This document shows positions 28,701 through 43,700 of a stretch of DNA of 64,000 nucleotides, one piece after another. Under the pieces are notes generated by a model that was not told the origin of the DNA, ran no database searches, and saw only the letters and a list, made by a program, of their open reading frames with translations. The first letter of the stretch is position 1, and each line of letters begins with the position of its first letter. A program made the position numbers and the translations under genes. The DNA comes from Fratercula arctica (taxonomy: Eukaryota; Chordata; Aves; Charadriiformes; Alcidae). Where the stretch lies: NCBI GenBank assembly GCA_947846985.1, contig CANTUZ010000003.1, positions 54,756,096-54,820,095 on the forward strand, given 5' to 3'.

Positions 28701-31700
28701 AGACATTTATACCAGCATCATTGCAAATATTACCTAACAAAAGTACTTTCAAGTATGATCAGTCATTATACAGAAAAATTGACTTGCAAAAAAAAAAATA
28801 TTTGCAGAGGTTAAAAAGCAAAAAAAGAAAAGAAGCGGTTTTGGGGCAGTTTTAGAGATAGATGTATTACAATGGTTAAAACTCACTGGAAAGTTGTCTA
28901 AAGCCTCTAGTAAATTAATAATGTACTTCAGGCCTTCTAATTTAAAATTCTGCATGGAAATTGTGAGCTTTTCAGACTGAACACTCATTGTAGATCCCAA
29001 TATAGCTTTCAGGATTAAGTTCCCTCCTGTGCGTAACTTGGCATGTAGCTTCTGCATCCTAACCATACTCTAGAGCCTTTTTATTTATTTTTATCTTTGA
29101 AAAAGGTCCATTTGGCAGTTCTACGTTGGTAGTTTCAGATGCTTTTTGTGAGCATGGTTTTATAGTTTCAAAATGATCTTGTTTTTCTCAAACCATTTGA
29201 TCGGGTTTTTCGGACTTTGTATAGGTCTGAGAAATTTCCTTTCAGTAAATGGGAATTTCTCTCAGCTAAGCTATTTACGATTTTTAGGTGTTGCATTGAA
29301 TGGCAGACGTGATGGTCAGGATGGTAACTGCTAGTCTTGTGACTGTGATCTCTTCTTGGAAAGCAGTTTCTTAAAGCAAACTCACTAATTATATACTGGT
29401 CCACTAGTCTTGGGAAAAGCTCCCCCACTACTAATTTATTTATTCAGAAGGAGGAAGTGTTGTCTAAGTCAGCATTTGCTGCCTTTCTTCCCTGGAGATT
29501 CTTTCCAGTGTCAGTTTAGGATAAATTCTCCACCTGTTACCATGACTTGATTCTGAAATGGGAACTCTGCAGAGAAATGTGCTCAAGTTTAGTACTTCTA
29601 CCAACACTCAGACGATCTCAGGAGAGGCCAAGCTGAAACCTCTGCTGCTGACACAGATCATTCTGCGGGGTCCTTCTCCATTGGTGACTACTGAAGCACA
29701 CAAATATAGTGCAGGGCCATTTTCTGCAACTGCTGTGTTCAGCAGTTCCTGTGCTCTGAGCTTCACCGTGGTAAGGGCTGGCTTCTTGTCAGGAGGAGCC
29801 TTCATAAAACCTGTAAGAACTCACCTTTAGTGGAAGAGGGGTTGGGTTTTTTTTTTTTTTTTTCCTGAGTGGAAAGAAATTAGTCTTGGCCACAGGATTT
29901 TTGCGACAGTGAAGTTGTATCAAGGCTAAATTTCTCTTGATTTCTTTTTAATTTTTACTGAAAGTCTGGACTTTTCAGATTAATTTTCCAGAACTTCATA
30001 TGGGAAAAATATTCTACTATGAAGACTGGATTGTGCCTGCTTTGTCCATTTTTGTTTAGAATACCACGCTCTGTCAGGCACTGAGTGAATTAAGTTTTTC
30101 AGAGATGCTGTTACTTTAGCATTTATGGCTAGATGTCACAGTACTTGCTCATCAACTGGTTTTTTTTGGTAATGCATTCAGGACAAACCATGCTGTTTCC
30201 TTCCTGTGTCTTTCCATTCCATGCAACTTGCCTGTCCAGTGTCCCTGTCATTACCATCTCTCACTCGCTCCAATTTGGATCAAAACAGAGGAGATAAATA
30301 CTTGTGTCTTGCTTTAAAATGGTCTGGTGATGACATAAAATGAATAAAATAAAAAAAAAAAAAAGTGCCTCGCCTGAATTGTGTGTGCAAATATGGTGAT
30401 TATCTGTAGACCTATAAATGTGGTTATCTTGCTCCTCTTGACCTCCTGTAGTCAACAGCTTGATACTAATCTGCGCTTTGTCCTATTGAAAGTCTTCACC
30501 CACGGAGGGAAGATATTGTATTGTCTTGAAAATAATCCATACTCCAAAAAATCGAAGCAGCCTAACAGACATTGTAATGAAACTTTTATTCATTTGACTT
30601 GAAAAGATAACGAATGCACTGCATGAAAAATTGTCAGTTTCTTTATGGTTACCTCTCTCATCCCAAAGGAATTAGCATTAGCTATTGATGATGATCGTAC
30701 AGATGCAGATTTTTCCAGCCCATAGTAATTTAAGCTGTATAACTCGGTACAGGGTCTTAAATGGCACTGGCACTCGCGGCACGCTTCAATGTGAGTCTTG
30801 TTAGTGATTCAGCTGCAAGAGCAGCGGGTTCCTCTAGCGGTGCCCCCTCATGCTCCCTCCCTCTGGGTGGTTGGCAGGAGCCAGTCGCAGAGGCCGAGAG
30901 CTGTGGTACCACCTGTGAACAGCCTAAAACCTCTGGATATTCAGGTGAAGGGAACTAATGCTTTTCTCTATTGTTTCTTCTGCCACCTGCCAGGTACTTA
31001 GCTGTAGCCTATAATAATAGCCCTGCTTTTTCATATGACAACTTGGTACTATAGGAATTTATTTAAGTTTTTTAGGATTCCTAAGCATGGCAGATTTGCT
31101 GCTTTTACCGATTTCATCCTTACCAGCCAGGTGAGACAGAAGAGAGTGCAATACAGGTAACAAAATCTTCAAAGGACAGGCCTTACACTATGGGCTTGTG
31201 CCGAAGATATAAGCCACTAGCGTATTTACTGCATAAACTTGGACTCATTGCATGAATAGATAACATCTTTAAGTGTTGCATTCCTGTATCCTGTAGGAGA
31301 AATAGTATGGTATTATAGGAGACCAGTAGGAATAAAATGGCAATCAAGGTGCTACATACTCTAAGCCATTGGGAGAACGTCTGCCTGCCGGACAGCAGGA
31401 GTCCTCTGAGCCTGTTCATTGTGTTCGGTGTTATTTCCAAAGCTCATCTGTGGAACACAGTCAATCATTATAACTAATGGTTATGGTCACCATTGCTACA
31501 GCTTCCTGCTTTTGCTGATGTAAAGGAGCTTCGTGAGTGTGGGGTATCAAGCAAGGGTCACATTTTTATTCCCATTTTGCTGAAGGGAGAAGTTGAGGTG
31601 TGGAGGTTAAATTGTTGCTGTACAGAGTGGCTTAGTGACCACTGAACTGAAGGTCTTTGTCTGTCTTTGTTCCTTGTGACTGGCTGCTGATTTCTCCCCT

Positions 31701-34700
31701 TCCTTCCTCCAGTAATTAGAGAAGCAAAGAACAAGTCAGGAAACTTTTCTGGTTTACTCCTTTTCTTACTTAGAGAGGGAAATTGTGTCTGCTTAGAGGG
31801 GAAAAGGGTAGTTCCCTAGGCATAGGCTCAGCAACTCTTATGCAAAACTCATTCAGGGAACCAGCTGTGACCTGGGAGAAAAGCAGCCCTAAATGGAAAA
31901 TCATCTGATGGGAAGTGGGGCTGGGAAGAAAAGGTCTATCAAAGAACAATTTGGCAGAAAACTCAGTTTCTTCTCTCATTTTTCCGAGTACATCTTTCAG
32001 TAAGACTAAAGCCTATTTGGATCAAGGAGAGACCTTTGAGGTTTTCTTCTGCTTGAACTCTTTCTTTCACTGAATTGGATTTCAAGAACTGAGTTTCATA
32101 CAACAGTGAACATGCTCCCTTATTGCTTTGCTCCTGTTACAATGAATTCATTTCCTGCTTGGCATGTCAAAATTATAAAATCCTCTCAATAAGGTTTTAT
32201 TTTTATGCAAGTAGAATTTATATGTTCCCTTCCAGAAAACTTTTTCCAGGCTAACCGTTTTTCTTCAGTGAAGAGACCCACTAAAGGTAGACAAATTTTC
32301 CTGAGTGAGCTTATTACCATTCTACTTGTATGTGTAATCCATCCCTGATTCTCATCTGCCTTTTTCAGACCAGCTTCTCATCTCCCTCAGTCAAGTAAAA
32401 CGCCTAGAACATATGAAGCCTTCATAGAACAGGGCATGTGCTTCAGTATCTTTTAAATTTTGTTAGTTTTAAATTGTGTTAGTTGATACACAAGCTGCAG
32501 AACTGTCTGACTTACACCACTATGAGTATCATAGAAGAGCTGTCAATCTGAAGGAAGGGGCTCAGCTTTGCTTAGGAGACCAGCAATCCATGGTCATTGT
32601 GATGACTTGAACTTTTAAGTATGTGGGAATACCATTTCCTTAAAGTGCTCCTCTGCCTCCAAACAAAAAAAAAACCCCAAAACCCAGCAGCTCTACATCT
32701 AGGGGGAAGATGTGCATCAAAGGTGTTCTTGTTCCCTTGTTAGGACTCCCTGTGTCGTTATCAGTGCCATGAATGATGAGTCACTGTCTTTCTCTGAATA
32801 TACACAGGTGTGTCTATTCAAAGGTGTGCAATAATTGTCTTTCCTTTTCCTGTTCTTTGTTTTAGTGAACTTCTGCAAGATTTGGAAAACTGTGAAAATG
32901 ATCCCGTGGCTATAGCAGACTGTTTTGTTTCCAAGGTAAGTGGCTACTGCAGGAGTCTGCAGCACACCACCAGTTGCTGCAGAGTGATATGGGGGAATGC
33001 AGAGTGATATGCGGGGATAAGATTAATTTGTTAGCTTTTGAGACCTAATTCTGACAGCTTGTGTGACTTCAACCAAGAAAAGTTAGCAAATCTATGGAAA
33101 GGGAAGGAATTTCTCTTAGTAGGTGATAGGTGGTGATAGTAGGTATTAGTAGCCTCTGATTTGCATTTTCAAAAATCAAGAAAAAAGTGTTTTCTTCTTC
33201 ATTAGGTGCATCTGAACTGGTGGAGCTGTTGATCCAGAGTTCATTTTTACTTCTTTTTTTTGCGGAGTATTACAGGGATTCTTTTTTTTTTTTTTTCTCC
33301 TTTTTTAATATTAGGTAATCAAGTAGTACTCCAGTTATGCCTTGTTGGCTTAAAAAGAACTAGAGGATACAAGTTGGCTGCATTTTTAGAAAAGGCAATA
33401 ACCTTAACGTACTTGTGGCCATATTGTTCTCTGAGCTGCATTTTTTCCTGAATCTAGCAGCCATATCTTTAATTTTCTTTTTAAAGGGAATGGCCCAAAG
33501 TCTAGTCTTAAGATTCAGATCTCATTCCCTCTGAAATACTTTGCATTTCCTCAACATTGATCTGACATCTTTATTCTGTTGGGCAATTCTGAAGCCAAAT
33601 ATATGGTGAAGGAGAGGTTGCTAGGTGGAGGAGAAATACAGGGAATCAAAGTAGGTATCTTTCATTGTGGGAAACCCAGTGAGCCAGTCAGGGAGAAGGG
33701 GAATGGCTATAATGGGTAGGACAACAAGAGATTAAATAATTTGGGCTACAGGTGACTCTAGTTCACTGCAGAATTCACCAGAGAGGTGCCGTGCATCTGT
33801 AGAACTCAAATGTGTTAAGAAATAATGCCAGCTCCATGATATTTCTGGGGGAAGAGGAGTGGAAGAGGGGGCATGTAGTTTTTTAAATTTGGATAATGTC
33901 TCTATAGATGTGTTTGCCTTTTTTCATTAAAAAAAAAAAAAAAAAGCCAAACCCTGTTGTCTTTTATACTTTGTCCTGGACTCAGTATTGCCAGCACCAA
34001 GCATTCAATGTCCTAGATCTCACACAAGGATTTAGGATTAACTGGACCCACCCTCTCACGGTGGTCCAGTAATTTGTTTGGCGCTATTGTGACATAAGGG
34101 ATTTTATTGTAAAGGGGAGTGATGGTACCAGTTTAGTGCTGCTCTTTCACCAGATCACTTGCTTGAGTTGAGTTTGAGAAAGCTGTTATTTATCTAGTAA
34201 TTGATCTTTTGTGAGCACCGAGAGGTCTTAGTGTTGGCACCGCTACTACAAAAGTAGGATGTCTTTTTTTGCCCCATTGCAATGGGGTTTATGGCATGTT
34301 GTTATTGCTCCAAGTAGCCTATATTGAATTGAAGGAGAGAGAATGGGATAAGGGCAAGCACAAAGTCCTGCTTCTGGAATGGAATAACCCCATGTGCACA
34401 CTGGGTCCAGCTGACCAGGAAACAGCTTAGCAAAGAGGGATCTGGGGTCCTGGCGGACAAGAAGTTGAGTGTAAGTCAACAGAGTGCCCGGGCAGTGAAG
34501 GCCAGTTGTGAGGCCTTCAGGATATTTACAGATAGCAGAGTTTGGAGCTGGTAGATCTTTCTGCTGTGTTCTGCTTATATATATAGCTGGGACTACTGCT
34601 GGCTGGGACATGAAACAGAGGTGGTGCAAGTGATAATAGCAAGTCCAGGAAAAAGTTGTGCTCTCATTCATATTGGCCGGCTAAAAGTAGTTTTCTGGTA

Positions 34701-37700
34701 GACTTTTTGGCCATTAGTTCCAAAATCCATCTGCGTATCATTGCCTGTGCTTTTTGTTCTCTTGTCAAATGCTTTTAGCATTTGTATTATTTGCTGGCAG
34801 CTGCCTGATGGCTCAGAAATTGCTAGAGACTGCAGTCCTAACAAGCACTTTTTAGCTTCATCCAGACAAGTGCAAACACTTAAAAGCAAAATCAAACAAT
34901 ACCCGAATACCCCACGGTTCTGGGTTTTGCCATGAAAATGTCATTACAGCAACTGCTGACTGTCTTAACAGACTCCAGTTGTCCATTCTTGGTTGCTTGT
35001 ATCTTCCCAGCATTCAGTAGTGGAAATAAAACTGCCTTTTTTGGCAGTATGCAGTCCTTCAAATCTTACGGGACTTACATTTATTGTTCTCTTCGAGTGT
35101 GCTAGATCTTCACTGTGACTTCAGCACGGGGATAATATCATGCTGAAGTCATAGCTCACAGCCTTAGCTAATGGATGTAGCTGCGCTGGAGCTTCTTTAA
35201 TGCTGCCAGTGGAACTGTGCTTAGGTTACACTAGTAACCTAGTGCCCTAGTGCCTTTTTTTTTCGCCCTACTGGTTCATCTGTGGATACTGTAGTTGTTA
35301 GGAATTTAAACCTACAGTCAAGTTTTCACTGTAGGTACTGCGTTTACTTCTTGCATTTCACAAAGCTCAGTAACTGCATAAAGTAGTAGCCATCTCTTTC
35401 TTCAGGGCTCACGCGAAAGGATACAAAGTTGGTTATGTGATATAACAGAACAGTTACGGTTAAAGTAACCTCGGAGCTTTTTGGAACTAAAATGTTTGAT
35501 ATTTGTGAAAATATCTAGGGAGCTTAATTTTTTTAACATCTAGTTTTGGACTGTATTTGATAGACTGTTTCTTTGAACTTGACTTTGATATTTGGTTTTG
35601 CTCAATAACATTTGTTGTGTAGCATGTTACACCTCCCTCACACAATCGTACATCGCTGTGTTTCCTGTCTATAACTTTCACGCTTGAGTAGTAAACAGCC
35701 TTGCGACTTTTACTTCTAAGGGAAATAGAGTAAGGATTATCAAATCCCTTTGAAAAAAAACCTCATAATTGTGGACTTGAATCTTTATCTTAACATCTGT
35801 TGTGCTGAGTGCCCAACGTAATTAGCTCCTAAAATGGCAGCTTTTATTTGTTAACAGACTTCAGCAAGATGTCTTCAGTGTAAACTAGCCAGTAACATAA
35901 AACTCACTAACAGGTAAAATAACTGTGCAAAGCTATGGCTTTGTATAAATATTTAATAACAACTTACAACGTTGTATTAAATCCCTCTGCCTCCACATAT
36001 TTTAATTCATTAATAACTCACAGGCAAATAGATACAAATGCAGAAAAACGTGATTTTTTTTTTTTTTTTTTTTAAAGCCTACTGTCTGGTCATGAATTGC
36101 TGCTTGTGCCTTTCTGCCCCCAACTGCAGATGGTGTGGATGGGTATTTGTTTAAACAGCGTTGGATGGCTGCTGCACAGCAATAACCTGCCAGCGAGGGT
36201 AGTGGTGGACTAGTTTAGTTTCTACCAGCTCTGGTCCTGCCTCTTCCTCTAGAAGAACTCTATTAACTCTAATTCGTTAAATGTCTTGGAGATATTTTGC
36301 TGGTAACTGTAATCGGAGGCTGATAAAAGGGTTCCAGTGCAAGCTTAGCTATAGCTTAATTATTCACATAAAAAAATCGTTTATAAGTCTTCTTGCCAAC
36401 TCAGTCTTTCATTTTCATAGTAATGATGCCAATGTTAATTAGAAGCTTGACTACAGTATTCTACACGTTTACGTTGAAATGAGTTGTTGTAAAGGAGAGC
36501 ATAATTCTGGCATGTCGCTTTTCTCACTCAGCACCCCAGAAATTCAGAACATATGTTTTCTGAAAGACACACCAACAGCTTAACCAAGGGGAAAGGGAGA
36601 ATGACTCTAATCTAGCATCTCATTAATGGAGAGGAGATCCAGGCAATTGGCTTCAGCTTACGCTCTGACTCAGCTCATTTTCTCAGTCTCCATTTTCTTT
36701 TAAAGTGCCTTTTATGGCTATAAAAAAGCGCAGTGCACCAAGAGTTGAGAGACGATCGGGGATGCAGCCACGTGCTTGGCGCTTCACTTCATGTGGAGGA
36801 GACGCACAGTGAATTGATTCAGCAGCAGGGGACAAGCTAAGTATAGCTGGCATCTGCTTGCCCTTGGCTTTGCTCGGTGTGGTGACTTGTAGTCAGCGCG
36901 GATGAACTCTCAGCTTGGGGTTCAGCTTTTGCACCCTCTACCGCAACAGTTTTGGGCCCCCAGATTAAAAATGGTTTCTGGAGCGACTCCAGTCTCCCTG
37001 CAGAGATGGTTTTCAATCTGGTTTGAAGACACATGAGATGAGAAAAACCTACCTTCAAGCTGAGAAAGTTTAAGAACATCCAAAGAAATACTGATGAGCA
37101 TAGCTGGTGCTTCGCTTACAGTGTTGAAAGTATTAATGGAAATATATTAAATCCATCTTAATCCTGTTTTTTCTGTTGCTTCTGAACATAGTTCAAAGGA
37201 TTGGCTTTACCCTGCGGGGCTTGTGCCCTGATATGCTCCCGGTAACACAGCGCTTGCTCTGGGGAGCCTGCTGTGAAGCAGAGAAGACCCAGCTGGGTGT
37301 GTGAACTAGATGTCCCTTCTTTGGCCGTGCCGAGGTGCTGGGTGACCAGGCAGGCAATGGGAGAATGGCCATCCTGAGCAGTGCGGCTTCCTCAGGCTGG
37401 GGAAGAGCCTCTCTTGGAAGTGGCTCTCAACAGCTCTCCCGACATGCTCACGTGAATCCCACTGAGGGCAAGGTCTGGGATGTTGATTCACACCAGCTTT
37501 TGAATCACCAATCTCATTCTGGAGGCAAAATACATGTAATTGACTCTCTGCTCACACAGCTAGGTAGAACCAAATGTGCTCGGTAGAACCAAATGTTCTC
37601 AGTAAAAGTAAATGCTCTCTGATGGTTTCGTGTGATGAAATGAGCTGTGGCGCAATGAAGGGAGTACGCGCGGAAGCGCAGCATGGAATTTGGCGTCACA

Positions 37701-40700
37701 TCTGTTTAGAAAGCAGGGATGATTGTGAAATCATCCTTAAAGTTTTTAGAGGTGTTGAGGGCATGAGAGACCACCTTTTTCTTTTAATACAAGTTTGTTC
37801 CATTTAATAGCTAGACTAAAATCCCTTTAAAACCAAAAATCCTATTGAAAGTAGTTTTGACCTTGTGTAAAAACCAAACCAAAAACACAAAACCAAGAGG
37901 GAGAGTGTGAAAAGGCTTCTGGGGATTTCAGACGTGCTTTTGATTTTGTGGGGAATGTGCACTCAGTTCACTCTGAAACCCTGAAGTGTTTGGCCTTCTT
38001 TGTTTTACAGATAATACTTTCATTTGTTAGAATTTCACAACAGATATTCTTTTCCTTTTTGTTTGAAAAGCAGAACAATCACGTGATGATATTTATGAGC
38101 AAAATATATATATATATGAAAAATAAATTGCCACAAAATGTTCTGCACTTTGCTTATGAAATAGTTCTATAAATTGCATTATTCTGTGATTGTAGCCATG
38201 GGAATATATTACAATTTATACCAAAAGCCCCTAAACGAAAGCCTTGTATTAATATATGCATATATAAAGTAAATCACCTTTTTTTGTCGTACTGAATTTC
38301 TTCCTAATGCTCACTTTCAAGCACCCTGACTTATTACAAGTGCTAGCTAGTTCGGTAGTGACTGCCATAGAAAATGACAGTGTGTCATGTCTGTACTGCT
38401 CTGAGGTTTTTTAATTCTTTGTTTTGAGCGGAGAGGGTTTGGAGCCGTGGCGGGGGTCCCATGCCGGGACATGGACAAGCTCTGACACAGGCTCGCTCTC
38501 TCTGGGTGCGGACACAGGGCGCATGTGCACCACCGTAAAAACTAGCTGTGACAGCAAAATTAGTCCAAGCGTGAAAAAACAAGCTGAACCATTTAACTGT
38601 ATTTGTATTGAGACTACATTTAATTAGTTGGTTGGTTTCTAAACGAAGAGCAGTTTAATAAGCTTACAGCCCACTAGTGAGTTAAATGGGGATCGCAGTC
38701 CCCTAGAGAAACACTTATTAGAAGTTTGATGGAGTTATTTATTTTTTTCAGAATGGTTAATTTTGAAATCCAGTAAGAAATACTGAAATGAATTGCAGTG
38801 ACTTGTATTCATGTGGAGTAGCACCTTACTGTACATGGGGTCCTCACTGGAAAAATGAATGGCATGACCCACTTTACTCCTGCGAGAGGGGGAAGGGAGC
38901 AGAGCTGTTAGAAATGGAGAAGGGTAGTGCCTGAGCTGGCTCTTTCTGATGAATAGCCAAAAAAAACCAAACCCAAAACCCAACAATGAGAAGCATAAGG
39001 CATGGCCTGCATCAGCCCTCTCCCCAAGCGGTGTTGCTCCTCAGAGCACTGTTGCCTTCTGTGAAGGCAGATACTTGGTCTCGCCATTCACCAGTGACTA
39101 CCCACGGAAGACTGCCCCTCGAGAGCACAGCTATTGTGCTGCAGAACTCCACGGTCCCTTCTGAAGATGCTTCAAGTGGAAACTGGAATCTTGTTTACTA
39201 CCAGAGGATTGCTTTCTATCGATCAAGGGCTCAGGAAAGAAAACTTGTTTTAGGAAAGAAAATCTATTTTAGGAGCACTTGGCAGTTCTGCAGTGCTTTA
39301 TGACAGTTCTGCAGTCTTCAGGACTCCAGCAAGCTGCAGAAATGGCATATTATTTGGGATAGAAGTTGATAGGCAGATGTGAACTTAAAGCACACAGGAA
39401 CCTGTTCTTGCATTGAATTAAATAATGATGATTAAGAAAAAAATCTTAGGCCAAGGAGGAAAGAACAAAACTCAGGCTTTTGCTCTGAGAAGCTTGTCAG
39501 CATTAAGTAATTTCACTGTGACAGGCAAGTGTGGGAACCCACCTAAATCTAGTTACAACTTGTTTGGGTAATAACTGCCTGCTTTCTCAAAGTCATAATT
39601 TACTTTTTTTTTTTTTTTTTAATAAATTAAAAAAATCACTTTTGTGGCTTCAAATTTTTATGCTTAGACTGTGCTCAAATTATTATTATCACAGTATTAT
39701 AGTTGATTGAAAATCGCAAACGGAACAGAACCTGCAAAACTTACTTCTCCCAGCAAGCACGTGTGTGCTTTAGCACACAAAAAACTAGGTATGTGCACAT
39801 CAGTTGTTTGAAGGGGGAATGTGTGTTGGTGTTTTTTGTGGGTTTTTTTTGTTGTGGGTTTTGGCGTTTTTTTTTTAGGATGTATAGATTGTCGTAAAGG
39901 TCCTTGGAGGCTCCATTGCAAGGCTACTTGCTTTATCTCTGTGTAGGTTTTCTAATTTTTCTCTTTAAGTAAAGGAAAAATCTCCAAAAAAGGAAAAATG
40001 AAATGCAGTTAGTAGGCCTGTGGTAGTGTTAGGACTATCACAGTGAATGCATTGATCAGGAACTGGAGGAGGCATTGTCTTAATGTCATCATCTTCATCT
40101 TGCACATCTGTTAGATGCTAGTTTTGGCAAAATGTGAATATATGTAAACCTTTCTTCTCCATGCAGAGTGAAGATTTCCACATATATACACAGTACTGCA
40201 CCAACTACCCAAGGTAGGAATACTGGGTTCCCTTTCTTCTTTTGTCCCTTGGCCTGCTTATGTAATGTAAGTTACACTGCATAGAAAATAAAAAAAAAAA
40301 TAAATCATGCCCTCCCACACTCCACAACTGGAGGCAGGGGCAATGAGTTTACTTTTTTCTTAACTTATAATAATAATAAAAAAACCCACCAAACAACCAA
40401 ACCCAACAAAAAATGAAGGATGTTAATCTGAAGTTTTATTTTGACCGTTCTTGTCATTCATTGCTATTATCCTTCTTTAGAAAATGATTGCCTTGTTCAG
40501 CAGTGCTCCAGATATGTAATTCCCAGTAAGAGAGAATGGTTGCGTGTCAGAGGAGTACACAACTGAATGCATAAGATAACTTAAAACAGAAAAACAAGCA
40601 GCAGTGATTGGATTAGGAACCTGCTGCCCCCTTTTACAAGGAAAGAAATAAACAGTTCTTGGATTTACCTACAGACTTACGGAGGCAGTGTGTTTTAAAG

Positions 40701-43700
40701 CTATGTATTGATGTTTCCAGGTCGGTGGCTGCATTGACAGAATGCATGAGGAACAAGACACTGGCCAAGTTCTTCAGAGAGCGGCAAGAAGCACTTCAGC
40801 ATTCGCTGCCCCTGGGCTCTTATCTCTTGAAACCTGTCCAGCGCATCCTCAAGTACCACCTGCTTTTGCACGTAAGCACCCATTAGAAATGTATTCTGTT
40901 TAGGGCTACTGCACATCAAAGTTCCTGCTTCTAGTACAAGACTTGATGTTTAGAAAGGTTGTGGATTTCTTTATACCCTCTTTCTTTTGGGGGTGTTAGG
41001 TTTCTACGTATGGTGACTCTTTCTGTCTTCGTCATTTCACAGTATATGCATGTATTTGGAGTGAAGAATTTATGGTAATTGTTTTGGACACATTGAATCA
41101 GTCTGTGTGTCCAAATAATTAGTTTGGTTTTTTTTAAACCGTCTGTAATTCTGAAGTTGTTTGTAAGATTCTTGTCATCATTAAACACTTTTGTACGTGA
41201 ATTTATTGTTCCAATGAAAACCAGCATTTTTCCAAATGTTGCAATGCTGGGGGTGGTTGAAAGAAGGAATAAATACATATGAACACCCCGATTGGTAAGA
41301 TTTTTGTGGAGAGGAATGACTGAGGAAGTGGGAACTCTTTCCATATTCAGTGAATCGAGTTAAGCAAGTTTCGGAAATTCCTGCTTTATTGTTAACGTTT
41401 TCCACATATGTTTCCTATTAGAGAGTCATGTTCTAGTGAAGTGTAAAGACACTGATCCTTATTTAAAATGTCTGGTGCTTTTCTTCTCTCCAACTGTAAA
41501 GTAACGCGTGGTGTAATTCCATCAGGGTTTTGTAAGTGTGTAGATGTGTTCCGCGTTTTAAGAAAGCCATTAAATGCTGTCTGAAAAAGTCTCCTCCTCT
41601 CAGCGTGCCGCGTTCTCTTTCTGTGCCTCTCTGCTCACGTCGGCTGCTGCAAGTATTGTTGCTGCTAAACTGACCATAAAGGCTTGGCTTTGTCAGTCAT
41701 CTTCTGTTAATCAAGTTGATAACAACATGGCAATAGTAACAAAGGCAGGAACGTTGCGTTTGGGTGATTGCAAAGCAAAGACAAAGTAGTGCAGATGAAA
41801 ACATAGTATTGCATCTTGCTGGGAAAATTAATTTAGAAATAACAGGACTTTTTTTCTCCCCTCCTGTCTTAGGAAATAGAAAACCACCTTGACAAGGACA
41901 CCGAGGGCTATGATGTGGTGCTGGATGCCATAGATACCATGCAGAGAGTGGCATGGCATATAAATGACATGAAGAGGAAACATGAACATGCCATCAGGCT
42001 CCAAGTGAGTTCCCAGTGAGATTTTATGGGTGTTTGTGAGCTGGTTTTGTCAATTTATATGCCATTAACATTTTTCAGTTTATCTTTTCTTTTAATCTTT
42101 GTCAGTCATAATTTAGACTCCTGTTGAGTACGCCTGTGGCTGTTTGATCTTAGAGACCACGGTCATAGCTGCTGCAGGAAAATCTCAGACATCTCTGCCC
42201 TACAAGCAGCATCCTGTAAAGCATTTATTTTGCAGTAACATGGAACTTAAGATAACTTTTCTTTCTTCCTTTCCCTCAATTGTACAACACTGCTGTACAA
42301 CCCTAGGGCACGGCTTTGTTCAGAAATCCTGTGGTTTCCGATTTCTCCCCTTTGTGCTGATTAGTTTTGTTTTGAGGCGTTTCTTGTGCTTCTTGTTTAA
42401 GTACTTTTCTCTTGGGCTTCTGAAGACTCATTGTCAGTTGCTTTGTGAAAAGTATAAACCTAGAAATATGATAGTTAGAAAAAGGTTAACTTCGCTTCAA
42501 GTGAAGAATTTCTGAGGAGAAAACAAAAGCTACACCCTCAGTAACTTTTGTCATCAAGAGCAAACTATTTTGCAGAAGTTTTACAGAACGGTCGTTCTGT
42601 TTCAAACTTCCTAGTGAATCATGATTTTACATTACATTTTCATCAGCAGTATTTATATTGCTTTAAGAAAATTGGGGGGATTTTTTTGTTTATAAAAGGG
42701 AGTAATAGCCTTATACCATTCCATAAGTCTCTGTCATGTTATTCTTTGTCCCTTTTTTTAACATAAATGGTACTTATTGGCTCTCATTTTTGTGGGCTTT
42801 TTTTTTTGTTGTTGTTGTTTGTGTTGGGAGAATAGGATTACATTTGATGATGTCTTGCCTATAGCATTCTAACCTTTGCCACACATTGCTGGAAATGCAT
42901 GCTAATGACTTACCAACAGTCCTCTATAAATCTGAGTAACGATAACCAGCAATATTTGGCAATAAAGAGGGTTAAATGCTTTTGGAAAAGCGGTGTGGTT
43001 TTGTGGTGTTTTTTTTTTTTTTTTAATTTTTTTTTTTTTATTAATTTATTGAGCTCAGCTGGCAAATGTATGGGGTTGTGGAAAAGGTTTAGGTTCATAC
43101 CTAGGCTTTTAAAAAGTAAAATCTGTTTCTGCAGCCATAAGGATAGGTCTTCTGTGGGCTATCATACTGCCATTCGGATGGGGTCGTGCTCTTTCACAGA
43201 AGGCTACCCTAGGGAGCTTGGGGCTTTTCGCTGGGTCCATGCAGAGGAAGCCACTACTCAGGAGGGCACATTTTACTGTGTCCAGCTCTGGAGCCCTCAG
43301 CACAAGAAAGACATGGACCTGTTGGAGCGGGTCCAGAGGAGGGCCACAAAAATGATCCGAGGGCTGGAGCACCTCTGCTATGAGGACAGCTCTCCTGAGC
43401 GAGTTGGGGTTGTTCAGCCTGGAGAAGAGAAGGGTCCTGGGAGACCTTACAGCACCCTTCCAGTACCTGAAGGGGGCCTATAAGAAAGCTGGGGAGGGAC
43501 CATTTGCAAGGGCACGTAGCGATAGGGAGAGGGGCAATGGTTTTAAACTAGAGCAGGGCAGGTTTAGATTAGACATTCAGAAGAAGTTTTTTACAATGAG
43601 GGTGGTGAGGCACTGGAACGGGTTGCCCAGAGAGGTGGTGGAGGCCCCATCCCTGGAGACATTCAAGGCCAGGCTCGATCAGGCCCTGAGCAACCTGATC

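Larger units (their letters stand above)
32936..40166 (+). other. PLEKHG1: PLEKHG1 intron 3 (7.2 kb)
   Basis: Contains a 20-bp tandem duplication just after the donor, the CR1 fragment at 34345, two hairpins (35113-35154, 35222-35241), a T20 run (36054-36073), a promoter-like module (36641-36755), a 19-bp minisatellite (37563-37619), another 19-bp duplication (39233-39270) and a T-run near 39604-39620. No coding exon recognised. Confidence 0.75.
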
